Shown piece by piece: positions 47,326 through 64,000 of a stretch of 64,000 bases of DNA. The stretch is from Blastocystis sp. Blastoise (taxonomy: Eukaryota; Sar; Bigyra; Opalinata; Blastocystidae), in assembly GCA_039096225.1 (NCBI GenBank), contig JBBPEB010000009.1, positions 647,001 to 711,000 on the forward strand. The letters run 5' to 3'. The notes under the pieces were generated by a model. That model saw only the letters and a list, made by a program, of their open reading frames with translations. It was not told where the DNA came from and did not search any database. Position numbers and translations under genes: made by a program. The stretch's first letter is position 1, and each line of letters begins with the position of its first letter.

Positions 47326-50300
47326 ATGAAACAGTTAATAGGTCTTATTAGTATTTTAGGATTGATTTCTTTAGGTATATTTTCTATATATTATTGATCT
47401 TGATACCTAACATTTTTAGTTCAGTCGCAATGTACTCCTCCTTACTATCAATTTACTCTTAGAAGAGGATACGCTTTATATGCTAGAGAAGAATCATGGA
47501 AGCTATTTCAAGGTACTGATACAACTGGCATTCTTATTCATGAAGGAGCTGGTACGAGTGCCGATGACTATACTGTCAAAGAATATAATATCTGTATTCA
47601 AATGCATGTTGTTTACACTCTTGCTATGTATGATAGGTATGTAATTATCACTCTTTAAAACCTTAATTTTTATTAATTATTATAATTTATAATAAAATAA
47701 TCATAAAAATTGCATTCATTTTTTTTAGTCTTGGTGATGGCTGGTCTACGGGCTCTTATCTTTGGATTATTTATCATGGTGTCACATTTCTTACAGCAAC
47801 ATTTTATAATTATGATGTTTCAGGTAGTGCTCCTAAATTACAACAATTCTATCGTATATATTATAATAATTAAATAAAGTTATTATATATAAAAATTATA
47901 ATATTTAAATAGAATTATTATGTATAAAAATTATAATAATATAGAATTATTATTTATAATAATTATAATAATATAGAATTACTCTATATAAAAATTATAA
48001 TAATATAGAATTACTCTATATAAAAATTATAATAATATAGAATTACTCTATATTAAAATTATAATATTTGAATAGAATTACTATATATAAAAATTATAAT
48101 ATTTAAATAGAATTATTTTATATAAAAATTATAATATTAAAATAGAATTACTCTATATAAAAATTATAATAATTTCCCCTTGTTTCTATATATACTACTA
48201 ATTCTATTATTCCTCTAGTAAACATTGTTATTCCTTATGATTCCACTTGGAAGACTTCTACTATTGCTCAAACTGGTACTTCTTGGACTCAAATGGATTT
48301 TGATGATTCCAGTTGGTCTTCTCTTGCTTCTGGTTCTTTCCCTAGTATTTCTACTACCACTCGTTATTATAGATATATTGCTACTATTATTGATAGTTCT
48401 GCTTATGCTTTTCATATTAATGTTAGAACAAATTCTGGTTTTATTGCTTATGTAAATGGCATTGAAGCTTCTCGTGTTGGTTTACCTACGTATATTTTAT
48501 TTTATTTTATTTATTTATTCTTTTAATTTATTTATATGCAATATATATATTATTATGATTTGTATTTAAATATATATAAAAATAATATATTATATATTAT
48601 ATATCTAGAATATGTGATTCTAATACTGATTCTTTAATTTCTGAAACTGATGCTACTTTGAAAGTGTAATTACATATTTTATATTATTATTCAAATATAT
48701 ATGCACTATATAAATATATATTTATTATTGTTTATATATAGAGTAATTATTCCTCTTTCTGAATATGCTACGTCAAGTTCAACTTTAGTTGTAGCTATAG
48801 AAATTCACTGTCACTCTTCTCAATTTGGTGCTTCTGATGTATTTGATGTTTATGCCACTACTGTTTATTCCTATTGTATATTATTACTAACTTTTCTTTT
48901 TTTCTATTAAATCTAATTTTATTCAATAATATCTTCCATAATATATTAAAAAACTAATATTAATTAATGATCATATAACAAATATCTAGTGGGTGAAGTT
49001 GGTACTTATGGTGGTACTGCTACTTGTTCTGCTGATAATGCGAATACAAATGATGTTTGTAAAAATGTTGTTGATTCTTTTTATAATACTATTTATTATT
49101 ATCAAAATACTGATAATATTATTACTATTACTCTTCCTCATGGATCTAAAACTTGGTTTAATGCTTACCAAATCGCTTCTGCTGGTGATTACGAAGAAAG
49201 AGATCCTAAAGAATGGACAGTCTATGGTTCTGAAGATGATGGTATGACTTGGATATTCTTAGATCATGTTACGGATAATTATTTTAATTCTAGATTTACT
49301 CAATATGTATTTAATATTCCTTCGAATAGAAAAGCTTTTAATCAAATCAAATTTCGTATTTCACGTTCTTGGTGGGAAATTGATACTCAAATAGCTGAAA
49401 TTTGTACTTATATTATTGATCAACCTATTGTTGCTCCTGGTCTTCAATATCCTTCTCATACACTTAATATTAATACTAATGATCCATCTGTATCTCTTTC
49501 TCCTATTTCTAGTGGTATTCATACTTTTACTGTTACTCCTGAATTACCTACTGGATTATTTCTTGATTCTATTAATGGTGATATTTTTGGTTATGTAGAT
49601 ACTGCTATTACCACTAAAACATATACTATTAGTGGTATTGATGGTGTTACCAATGCTCCTACTTCTTTTACTATGACTATCAGTAAAACTGTGTGTGAAC
49701 AACCTGCTATGGCTCAAGTAGTTATTACTAAAGTGAATAAATCGACTTCTAAAGATGAACGTGTTGTTATTTATAGTGAAGATAACACTCAAATTATTAC
49801 TCTTACTGGTGTTAATAATGGTGCTAATCAAGTATTAAATGAATGTCAAGTTGCTGGTCGTTGGAAATTTGTTCTTTTCGATGATAGTAATGATGGCTGG
49901 GAAAAAGGTGCTTAACTTGATGTCTCATTAAAATATGATTCTATTACTGAACATAGAATTGCTCGTTTATATTTATTATCTGGTAGTACTGCTACTTATT
50001 ATGTTAATACTCGTCTTGATCTTCCTTCTAAATCTAATGCTTGGAAATATCAACGTGGTGCTCCTACTGATGTTAATTGGAAGACTGCTCTTTATTCTGA
50101 TGCTTCTTGGCAAACTTTAACTTATAGTCCTCTTGTTTATACTACTCAAAGTATTATTCTTCTTAGAAATACTTTTACTATTATTTCTAAGACGAATATG
50201 GTTGGTTGGGAATTATTCTTTAAATCTAAAGCTGGTTGTGTTATTTATGTAAATGGTAATGAAGTCTATAGAAATAATCTTATTGCTGGTGAAATTACTA

Positions 50301-53300
50301 CTTCTACTGTTGCTACTAGGAGTGATTCTTCTTTCTTATGGAGATCTGTATCTGGTCCTATGACTACTCTTTCTAATGGTAATAGTATTACTATAGCTGT
50401 TGCTCTTGTTAATTGTGGAATTGGCTCTTATTATGTTGATTTTGATGGTTTATTCCATCTTCTTGGTGATTCTAATGTCATTCAAAATGCTTCAGAGGGT
50501 TCATATTATACTTCTAGTAATGATCTTGATAGTTCTAATGAGAATCTTTTTGATGGTGACACAAATACTCGATGGATTACTGGTTTACATGATTCTATTA
50601 CTCCTCATTATGCTACTATTACTTTTAATAATAATAATGCTGAACTTATTAATAAATATTGTATTGTTTCAAATTGGGATTCTCCTCAATATGATCCTGC
50701 AGACTGGATTGTTTCTGGTTCTCTGGATGGTACTACTTTCACTGACTTAAGTATTATATCTAATGTTTCATTTAAGGAGAGATTAGAAAGAAGATGTTTC
50801 TATATGCCTACTAATAATAAAGCTTATAGTACATATAAATGGACTATTACTAAAGCTGCTGTTATTCAAGATAATAATAGATATGCTGCTAGTGAATTTG
50901 AATTCTATTTAGAAAATATTGAATCACTTGTTATTCCTGCTTTCAGTTTCACTCCTGCTTCTATTGTTGCTTATAAAGGTGTTACTGTTCCTGCCCTTTT
51001 GGTTTCTTCTGAGTATTATTATGATTTCGCTATTTCTCCTGCTCTTCCTATTGGTGTTACTCTAGATTCTTCTAATGGTTATTTCAATGGTATTCCTACT
51101 ACTTTATTAACTCCTACTACTTATACTATTAGTGCTAAAAGTCTTCAAGGTACTCCTGTTAGTACTACTATTACTTTCTCTGTAATTACTTGTTCTTATC
51201 CTAATAACTTATTCAAATTAAGATTCTATTTTACTAGTTATGCTAATGAAGCTTCTTGGACTCTTAAGGATTCTACTGATACAGTTATTGATTCAAGATT
51301 TACTTCTGTTGATTATTCTACTCAAGATTTCATTTATTGTAGAGCTGCTGGTATTTATACTTTAGTAATGTCTGATAGTAAGAATGATGGTTGGGGTGAT
51401 GGTACTTATTCTGTATTTGTTGAAGATAGTACTACTGCTCTTGTGTCTGGTTCTCTTGCTGTAGGTGAATCTCCTAAAACTGTTACTCTTAATATTGGTA
51501 GAATTGTTTCTAATGATGCTACTTGGAAACAATTAAATTCTGGTGCTGAAGCTCCTTCTGGTTGGAATACTGTTTCTTTCTCAGATGCTGTTTGGCCTAC
51601 TGGTATTTCTGGATCTTTATCTGCTCCTACTGGTACTACTCAGTATTATAGAACTACTTTTACTCTTTCTACTATTGATCCTGCTTATTCTGGTATTGAC
51701 ATTAGTGCTAGTACTTATGCTGGTATGATTGTTTATCTTAATGGTCATGAAATTAGAAGAATTAATATGCCTACTGGTACTGTTAATTATAATACTGCTG
51801 CTACTGCTGAATTTACTTCTAGTGCTTTATTTACAAGTTCTGTTTCTACACTTGTTAATCCTATTCTTGTTGTTGGTACTAATGTTATAGCTGTTGAAAT
51901 TCATAAGAAAGATACACTTCCTGCTACCAATGAATTTACTTGCTTTACTTCTTTTATTGCTTCTGGTGAATATAGACTATCTGATGGCGTTGCTTGGTCT
52001 GATATTGAAAAAACTGGTGATGATGGTACTGATAAATTATTTGATAATAATTTAGATACTTCAGTTGTGAGTGGTCCACGATGTGTTGGTGCTATTTATC
52101 AATATACTTTTAATAATGATCGTAAAGAATTTATTAATCATTATAAGATTACTAATGGTAATACTTGTAATCAAAGATCTCCTTCTAGTTGGAGAATTGA
52201 AGGTTCTAATGATAACGGTGTCAATTGGACATTATTAGATCATGAAAACCAACAATTCTTTACCTCTTATGGACAAACATTTTCCTATGATTTCTATTCT
52301 TTTCGACCTTATAATTCCTATCGATTTATTGCTACTGAATGTAATAACTCTGCTCTTGATAGTCTAAATTGTAGTGATGGCTTTCAATTATCTGAATTTG
52401 GTTTATATATAACTAATACTCCTTCTTCCTGTGTATCTGATGGTATTTGGGGACCTGCTGTTGAAGGTGGCTATTCATTCCAAGAATGTCCTATTGGTTA
52501 TGATGGTATTCAAAGAAGATTATGTACTGCTGGTGTTTTTGGTGAAATTCAACAACTTTGCACTTTAGTTGCTCCTACTGGCCTTGCTTATACTGGTTCT
52601 CCTTTTATTTATCATAAAAATATACCTGTATCTCTTGCTGCTAGTGTTACTGCTGCTGCTTCAACTTTCTCTGTTGATCCTTCTCTTCCTAATGGTCTTA
52701 CTATTAATCCTTCTAATGGTATGATTTCTGGTACACCTACTACTTATTCTGATATTACTACTTATACTATTACTGCTACGAATACTGCTGGTTCTGTTTC
52801 TACTACTATCATGATTTTTATAGATTTAGTTTTCTGTACTTCTGAAGATAATTGGCCTCTTACTGAAATTGGTCAAGAAGCTTCATTACCTTGTGAAGAT
52901 ACTATTAATTATGAAGGATCAAGAACTAGATTATGCCAAATTGGTTATCCTGCTATTTGGGGTTCTGTTATTAATAATTGTCAATTAAGAATGCCAACTA
53001 TAATATATACAGTACCTACAACTATTGGATATAAAAATGTTCCTATTACACCTATTACTGCTCTTATAACTGGAAGTAATTTGAATCCTTTAACTATATC
53101 TCCTTCTCTTCCTAATGGTTTATTCTTTAATTCTATTACTGGATTAATATATGGTACACCTACTACTACTACTTCTTCTTCTTCTGTATTATATACTATT
53201 ACGATTTCTAATCCTAGAGGTGAATCTACTGCTACTATTACTATTACTATAAAAGATAGTAGTTGTCCTATTGATGATATTTGGCCTATTACAGAAGCTG

Positions 53301-56095
53301 GAGAACAAGCTATTTTAGATTGTGAAGATACTATTAATTATGAAGGATTTAGAACAAGATTATGTATAAGAGGAGATCCTGCTGTTTGGGGAGATATTAT
53401 TAATAATTGTCAACTTTTATTACCTACTATCTCATATGCTACTACTAATATAATAGGTAATAAAAATAATGCTATTACTCCTGTGGCTGCTACTATTACA
53501 GGTGGTAATCTTAATCCTTTAACAATATCTCCTTCTCTTCCTGATGGATTAATATTTAATACTGAAAATGGTTTCATATATGGTATTCCTACTTCTGATT
53601 CTTCTAATACTTATACTATTACAATCTCTAATCCTACAGGTCAATCTACTGCTACTATAACAATTACGATAAGTGCTTCTAATTGTATTTCTGATGATAT
53701 TTGGCCTGCTACAGAAGCTGGACAACAAATTACTCTACCTTGTGAAGATACTATTAATTATGAAGGATTTAGAACAAGATTATGTAAACTTGAATATCCT
53801 GCTGTTTGGGGAGATATTATTAATAATTGTCAACTAAAAATGCCTTCAATTATATATGATATAACTACTATTACTGGATATAAGAATATTGCTATTAATT
53901 CTGTTAATGCTACTATTACAGGTGGTAATTTGAATTCTATTACTATTAATCCTTCTCTTCCTGATGGATTAATATTTAATACTGAAAATGGTCAAATATA
54001 TGGTACACCTACTTCTTCTTCTTCTGGTTCTTATGTTATTACTGTATCAAATCCAAGAGGAGAAGATAATGCTGTTATTAATATTATTATTAATATTTAT
54101 AATTGTATAATGGATGATATATGGCCTGTTACAGAAGCTGGAGAGCAAGTTACTTTACCATGTGAAGATACTATTAATTATGAAGGATTTAGAACAAGAT
54201 TATGTTTATTAGGAAATCCTGCTGTTTGGGAAGATGCTGTTAATAATTGTCAACTAAACAATCCTTCAATTTCTTATATAACTACTACTATTACTGGATA
54301 TAAAAATATTGGTATTACTCCTATTATGGCTTCTATTACTGGAGGTAATTTGAATCCTTTAACTATTAATCCTTCTCTTCCTGATGGATTAATATTTAAT
54401 TCTGTTACTGGTGTTATTTATGGTATTCCTACTTCTGATTCTTCTAATACTTATGCTATTACTATTTCTAATTCAAGAGGAGAATCAACTGCTACTATTA
54501 CTATTATTATTAGTATTGCTAATTGTCCTGATGATACTGTTTGGTCTGCTACAGAAATTGGTCAACAAATCACATTACCATGTGAAGATCCTATTAATTA
54601 TGAAGGATTTAGAACTAGATTATGTAAACTTGGTTATCCTGCTGTTTGGGGTACTATTATTAATAATTGTCAATTAAAGATGCCTTCAATTTCTTATCAT
54701 ACTAATGAAATTATTGGATATAAAAATATTGCTATTACTCCTATTATGGCTTCTCTTACAGGTGGTAATTTGAATCCTTTAACTATTAATCCTTCTCTTC
54801 CTGATGGATTATCATTTAATCCTACTACTGGATTAATTTATGGTATTCCTACTTCTTCTTCTTCTAATACTTATACTGTAACTATTTCTAATTCAAGAGG
54901 AGAATCTACTGCTACTATTACTATTACGATAAGTATTATTTCTTGTGTTGCTGAAAATGGTTGGTCTATGACTGAAATTGGTCAACAAATTACTTTACCT
55001 TGTGAAGATCCTATTAATTATGAAGGATTTAGAACTAGATTATGTAAACTTGAATATCCTGCTGTTTGGGGAGATATTATTAATAATTGTCAATTAAAGA
55101 TGCCTTCAATTTCTTATAATGAAAATACTATTATTGGATATAAGAATGATATTATTACTCCAATTATGGCTTCTATTACAGGTGGTAATTTGAATCCTTT
55201 AACAATATCTCCTTCTCTTCCTGATGGATTATCTTTTAATACTCAAAATGGTTTTATATATGGTATTCCTACGTCTGCTTCTTCTAATAGCTATACTATT
55301 ACTGCTTCTAATGCTAGAGGAGAATCAACTGCTACTATTACTATTACGATAAGTATTATTTATTGTCCTTCTGATGATAATTGGCCTATTACAGAAAGAG
55401 GTATAACTGCTTATATTGAATGTCCTTCTGGTCAATCCGGTATTCAAAGTCGTGTTTGTCAAAATACAGGTGTTGGTACTGCTTCTTGGCAAGTTGCTGA
55501 TAGTTCTGAATGTTATGTATTTATTGTTAACGAAGATCCTGGTGAGAATAAAGTATTTATTACTGTTCCTATGAGACTTGAAGGATTAACTGAGAGTGTT
55601 TTTAATACTCCTTCTACAATAGAAACCTTTAGAACACTTATTGTTCAATCTCTTGCTAGTTATTCTATTCCTTCATCTGGTGTAAAGATTATTAGTGTTT
55701 CTAGTGTATCAACATATACTGATGGTGTTTCGGTTGATATAAGAATCACTGCTAATCAATCGGATGAAGATAATATAAAGAATGATATAAATACTTTATT
55801 TACAGGTATTGATTCTATTCTTCTGAAGTTATTCAAAACAAGTGATGATTCGAATCTAAAGGCTATTACTGGTGTTTTAATTAATGGGAAAATAGTATCC
55901 AGTGGTAATTCTCTTTCAGTTACAACAATTATTCTTATTGTTGTTATTATTATTCTTATTATATTGTTGATTCTAGTATTTGCTTTAAAGTATATTAAGA
56001 ATATAAAGAAAGAAAAGAAAGAAAAGAAATTACAACCTCACAAAAAAACACCAGAAGTTGAAACTGTTAAAGTTGAAAAACCTGTTATTTTGTAA
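47326..56095 (+). CDS. Giant modular surface protein (discoidin-like, Ig-like, Cys modules), in-frame TAA
   Basis: Exons 47326-47374, 47420-47636, 47729-47853, 48219-48489, 48609-48665, 48742-48875 and 48990-56095 give a 2,652-codon frame broken once by TAA at 49913-49915 (codon 593). Order: signal peptide (MKQLIGLISILGLISLVQSQ); 'DSxxDGW' modules; a galactose-binding-like 'W...FDDSSW' module; three F5/8C-like modules (e.g. LFDGDTNTRWITG and PKEWTVYGSEDDG...W); putative-Ig (He_PIG-like) modules with 'PSLPDGLIFN...GxIYGIPTS'; eight four-Cys modules (W-x-x-TE-x-G, PCED, YEGFRTRLC, VWG...NNC) alternating with them at a 420-bp pitch; a SEA-like stretch; one membrane helix (IILIVVIIILIILLILVFAL) and a Lys-rich cytoplasmic tail. 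Probably a type-I adhesion or recognition protein. The stop makes it a possible pseudogene or readthrough gene. Confidence 0.8.
47870..48180 (+). repeat. Intronic ~35-bp minisatellite
   Basis: Eight or so copies of a 33-37 bp unit around 'atagaattactctatataa' plus 'aattataat' fill most of the intron 47854-48218 of the surface-protein gene. Confidence 0.85.
49913..49915 (+). other. In-frame TAA inside surface-protein ORF
   Basis: The frame is open from 48990 to 49912 and from 49916 to 56092 without shift. Aligned with sister modules (DGWSTGSY, DGWGDGTY), the TAA of DGWEKGA* falls at the Tyr position. TAT or TAC would need one base change. No intron with matching phases removes it. Confidence 0.9.
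52840..55420 (+). repeat. 140-aa tandem modules at 420-bp pitch (coding)
   Basis: From about 52.85 to 55.4 kb the Cys module plus Ig-like module repeats with exact 420-bp spacing over most copies (equivalent positions 53281, 53701, 54121, 54541, 54961, 55381). Neighbouring copies are strongly similar at the DNA level. The flanking first and last Cys modules are more diverged. Confidence 0.93.
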
Positions 56096-57577
56096 TTTAT
56101 TTTTAGTTTTTATATTTATTATTATTTAATATTTGTTCATACTTATATATTAATTGAAATTAATTATTTATTGTTTAGTTGTTGTTAGTTATAAATCATT
56201 GATATGTAGAGTTAACAGTAATTAAAAATAAATGGAGACTAGATGTGACAATAATTATAAATGAAATTATTTTATAATTGATATATATAATAAAATATTC
56301 GTTATTTATTAATATACTTATGTGTGTGATATTAAGATGAAAAATGATATTTTTTATTATTAATATCAAATAGTTTAAAAATACTTTCACATTATTTATA
56401 GATAAATATTATTATGTCATAAATTATTTTAAAGAGTATTATCCAAACTCCATTATAAAATATTCAATTCTTTCTTTTACAAAAATAATACATAATATAC
56501 ACCACATTTAAATGCTTAAGAATATATAATAAAATAATTATTTAAATCAAAGCATAGAAATCTTTATGAAATAATTACTGAAGACTTATTGTTGATGTTT
56601 CTATAATTCTTTTTTTGCAGCTAATCATTTCCTTTTCTATTACTATGCAATATCCACGCTAATTTCAAATGATATCATGCATTAAAATAATATAGCTATA
56701 TATTTAGAAGACTATTATAAATACTTTTAACATTTAGCATAAAATACATTTGTTTTTGTTTGAAGATCGACACTATAGTACATAACATAGTCAAAATAAC
56801 AATAGAACTTTTTTCAACAATGAATCTGAGCATAATATATATCAAAATATACTTTTTTTTACATTTAATCCAATTTTTTCTAGGAGAGTTGAATATATAT
56901 ATTTCTTGATCCTTTCGACTTATACTTTATTCTCATGATTTCAGAGTGATACTGTTAAAACAGTTAATAATTACCCAACTGATTGATTGTATTACAGAAA
57001 TCTAATAATTATTATAATTATTCTTATTTCCGTCATCTTGTCAATCTAACTAATATTTGAAATTCATCCAAATACCAATAATTATTAATAAAATAGTCTT
57101 TTGATTATCAAAAGAATAAATTTCGATTAATTGAATTGTTTTGCTTATAAAAAAAGAAATATTCTCAATTAAAAAAGAGAATTCCTAAAATTGAATGATT
57201 TTTGAGAATTTGTGAAAAATTAGTACCACAACTAATTATTCCCGTAATAACACATTCACTTGTTTTTGAATACATACCTCTGCTTTAAAAAACTATTTTT
57301 CTACGTCTTTATTTATTACTTTCTCGTTTTAGTTTTATTCACATATAATTCATGACCCTCTCATCATAAATTTATTATTTTATTTAATTCTAAACTCAAG
57401 TTATTCTGGAAAACATAAAAAGTCTGAAGATGCACATTTTTTAAACAGTTTTCCCGCGAAATTATTTCCCATAAAAAAGTGACTTAAATTTGAATAAATA
57501 TAAATAACTTCTATTTATCCTTTTTCGTTTTTTGCTAACGAGAGTAATTCATTGCATTGCTAGTAGAACTGGAATAG
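56096..57577. other. Intergenic region
   Basis: 1.48 kb between the surface-protein stop and the PHD-protein start, same strand. No gene recognised; an E2F-like site lies near its 3' end. Confidence 0.5.
57450..57461. promoter_or_regulatory. E2F/DP-type site TTTCCCGCGAAA
   Basis: A perfect match to the palindromic E2F consensus TTTSSCGCGAAA, 117 bp upstream of the ATG of the DDT/PHD chromatin gene, in an otherwise C/G-poor intergenic stretch. Its function is inferred from the consensus only. Confidence 0.45.
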
Positions 57578-63628
<6,051 letters not shown>

Positions 63629-63873
63629 ATGATTTATGAATATAAACTTTATTTTATAAATATTTTTTTCTTATAATTAAAAATATGTATATTCTAGTTA
63701 TTTTGTTATCACAAAAAAAAGTGAATGTAAATGAAACAAAACAAATTATTAAATAACTTCTTAATTATATCATAAATAGTATATGTTTACAAAAGAATAA
63801 AGAAGAAAAAGAGGAAGCCATAGTATAAAAGAATTATATATAAATGAATTATATAAAAAGAAGAAGAATTTGT
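63629..63873. other. Convergent intergenic region
   Basis: 3' flanks of the PHD gene (+) and of the partial gene (-); short, no other content. Confidence 0.5.
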
Positions 63874-63965
63874 TTAATTAGGAAGAGTAGAAGAGTTTCT
63901 GAATATCTTAGCAACCCAGAATAAAACAATAATTAAACAAGCATTTTCAATAAGAGTTAAACATT
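63874..63965 (-). CDS. Terminal exon of a gene leaving the window, C-terminal membrane helix
   Basis: On the minus strand an acceptor (atctatag) precedes an open frame ending in TAA at 63876-63874. It encodes CLTLIENACLIIVLFWVAKI, then FRNSSTLPN at the C-terminus, which looks like a single hydrophobic helix close to the C-terminus. The upstream exons lie beyond 64000, so the family cannot be judged. Confidence 0.45.
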
Positions 63966-64000
63966 CTATAGATGATTAAAATATATTATTAAATAGATTA

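Noticed and set aside
49890-49970. Cryptic intron removing the in-frame TAA of the surface protein
   Set aside because: A GT at 49907 and the AG at about 49959 give incompatible phases and would shift the frame.

Overview
This is an extremely AT-rich, intron-rich eukaryotic nuclear segment. About a dozen protein genes lie on both strands. Nearly all introns are short, start GTA(T/A) and end ATATAG or similar, and are rich in TATATA or (ATT)n. Exons carry AAT (Asn) homopolymers, and almost every gene I could close ends in TAA. The gene set (raptor, animal-type histidine ammonia-lyase, Pho80/U-type cyclin, RBM48, mitochondrial ribosomal protein mL54, a DDT-WHIM-PHD chromatin protein) fits a free-living-type protist or early-branching opisthokont/amoebozoan. 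The mL54 gene argues against hydrogenosome-only anaerobic fungi, which can look similar in composition. I cannot name the species.

Layout. 1-1716 (+): 3' part of a Thr/Asn-rich protein with a PAM2 motif. 3751-12377 (-): a ~2,790-aa type-I membrane protein with thirteen 24-aa ectodomain repeats and a huge Asn-rich tail. 13740-16327 (+): FYVE-like zinc-finger protein. 17193-22107 (-): Methyltransf_34-like protein with a ~90-residue Asn tract. 22558-28177 (-): raptor. 29302-31553 (+): an unrecognised 536-aa membrane protein containing an apparent U12-type AT-AC intron. 32305-38047 (-): two cupredoxin-like domains fused to a long disordered tail. 38345-38961 (+): mL54. 39907-41128 (+): Pho80/U-type cyclin. 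41744-43428 (-): RBM48. 43696-45779 (-): histidine ammonia-lyase. 47326-56095 (+): a giant modular surface protein interrupted by one in-frame TAA. 57578-63628 (+): DDT/WHIM/4xPHD protein. 63874-63965 (-): last exon of a gene running off the window.

Exon models were made by hand from splice sites and reading phase. Several close exactly: summed exon lengths are divisible by three for the 2,791-, 536-, 1,719-, 153- and 527-aa proteins, and for the surface protein apart from its internal stop. I see no operon-like functional clustering. The most notable signals are the AT-AC intron (with RBM48, a minor-spliceosome factor, encoded 10 kb away), the in-frame TAA at a conserved Tyr position of the surface protein, a recurrent CCGCGG hexamer in exons of an AT-rich genome, and opposite strand polarity of trinucleotide repeats in introns and exons.
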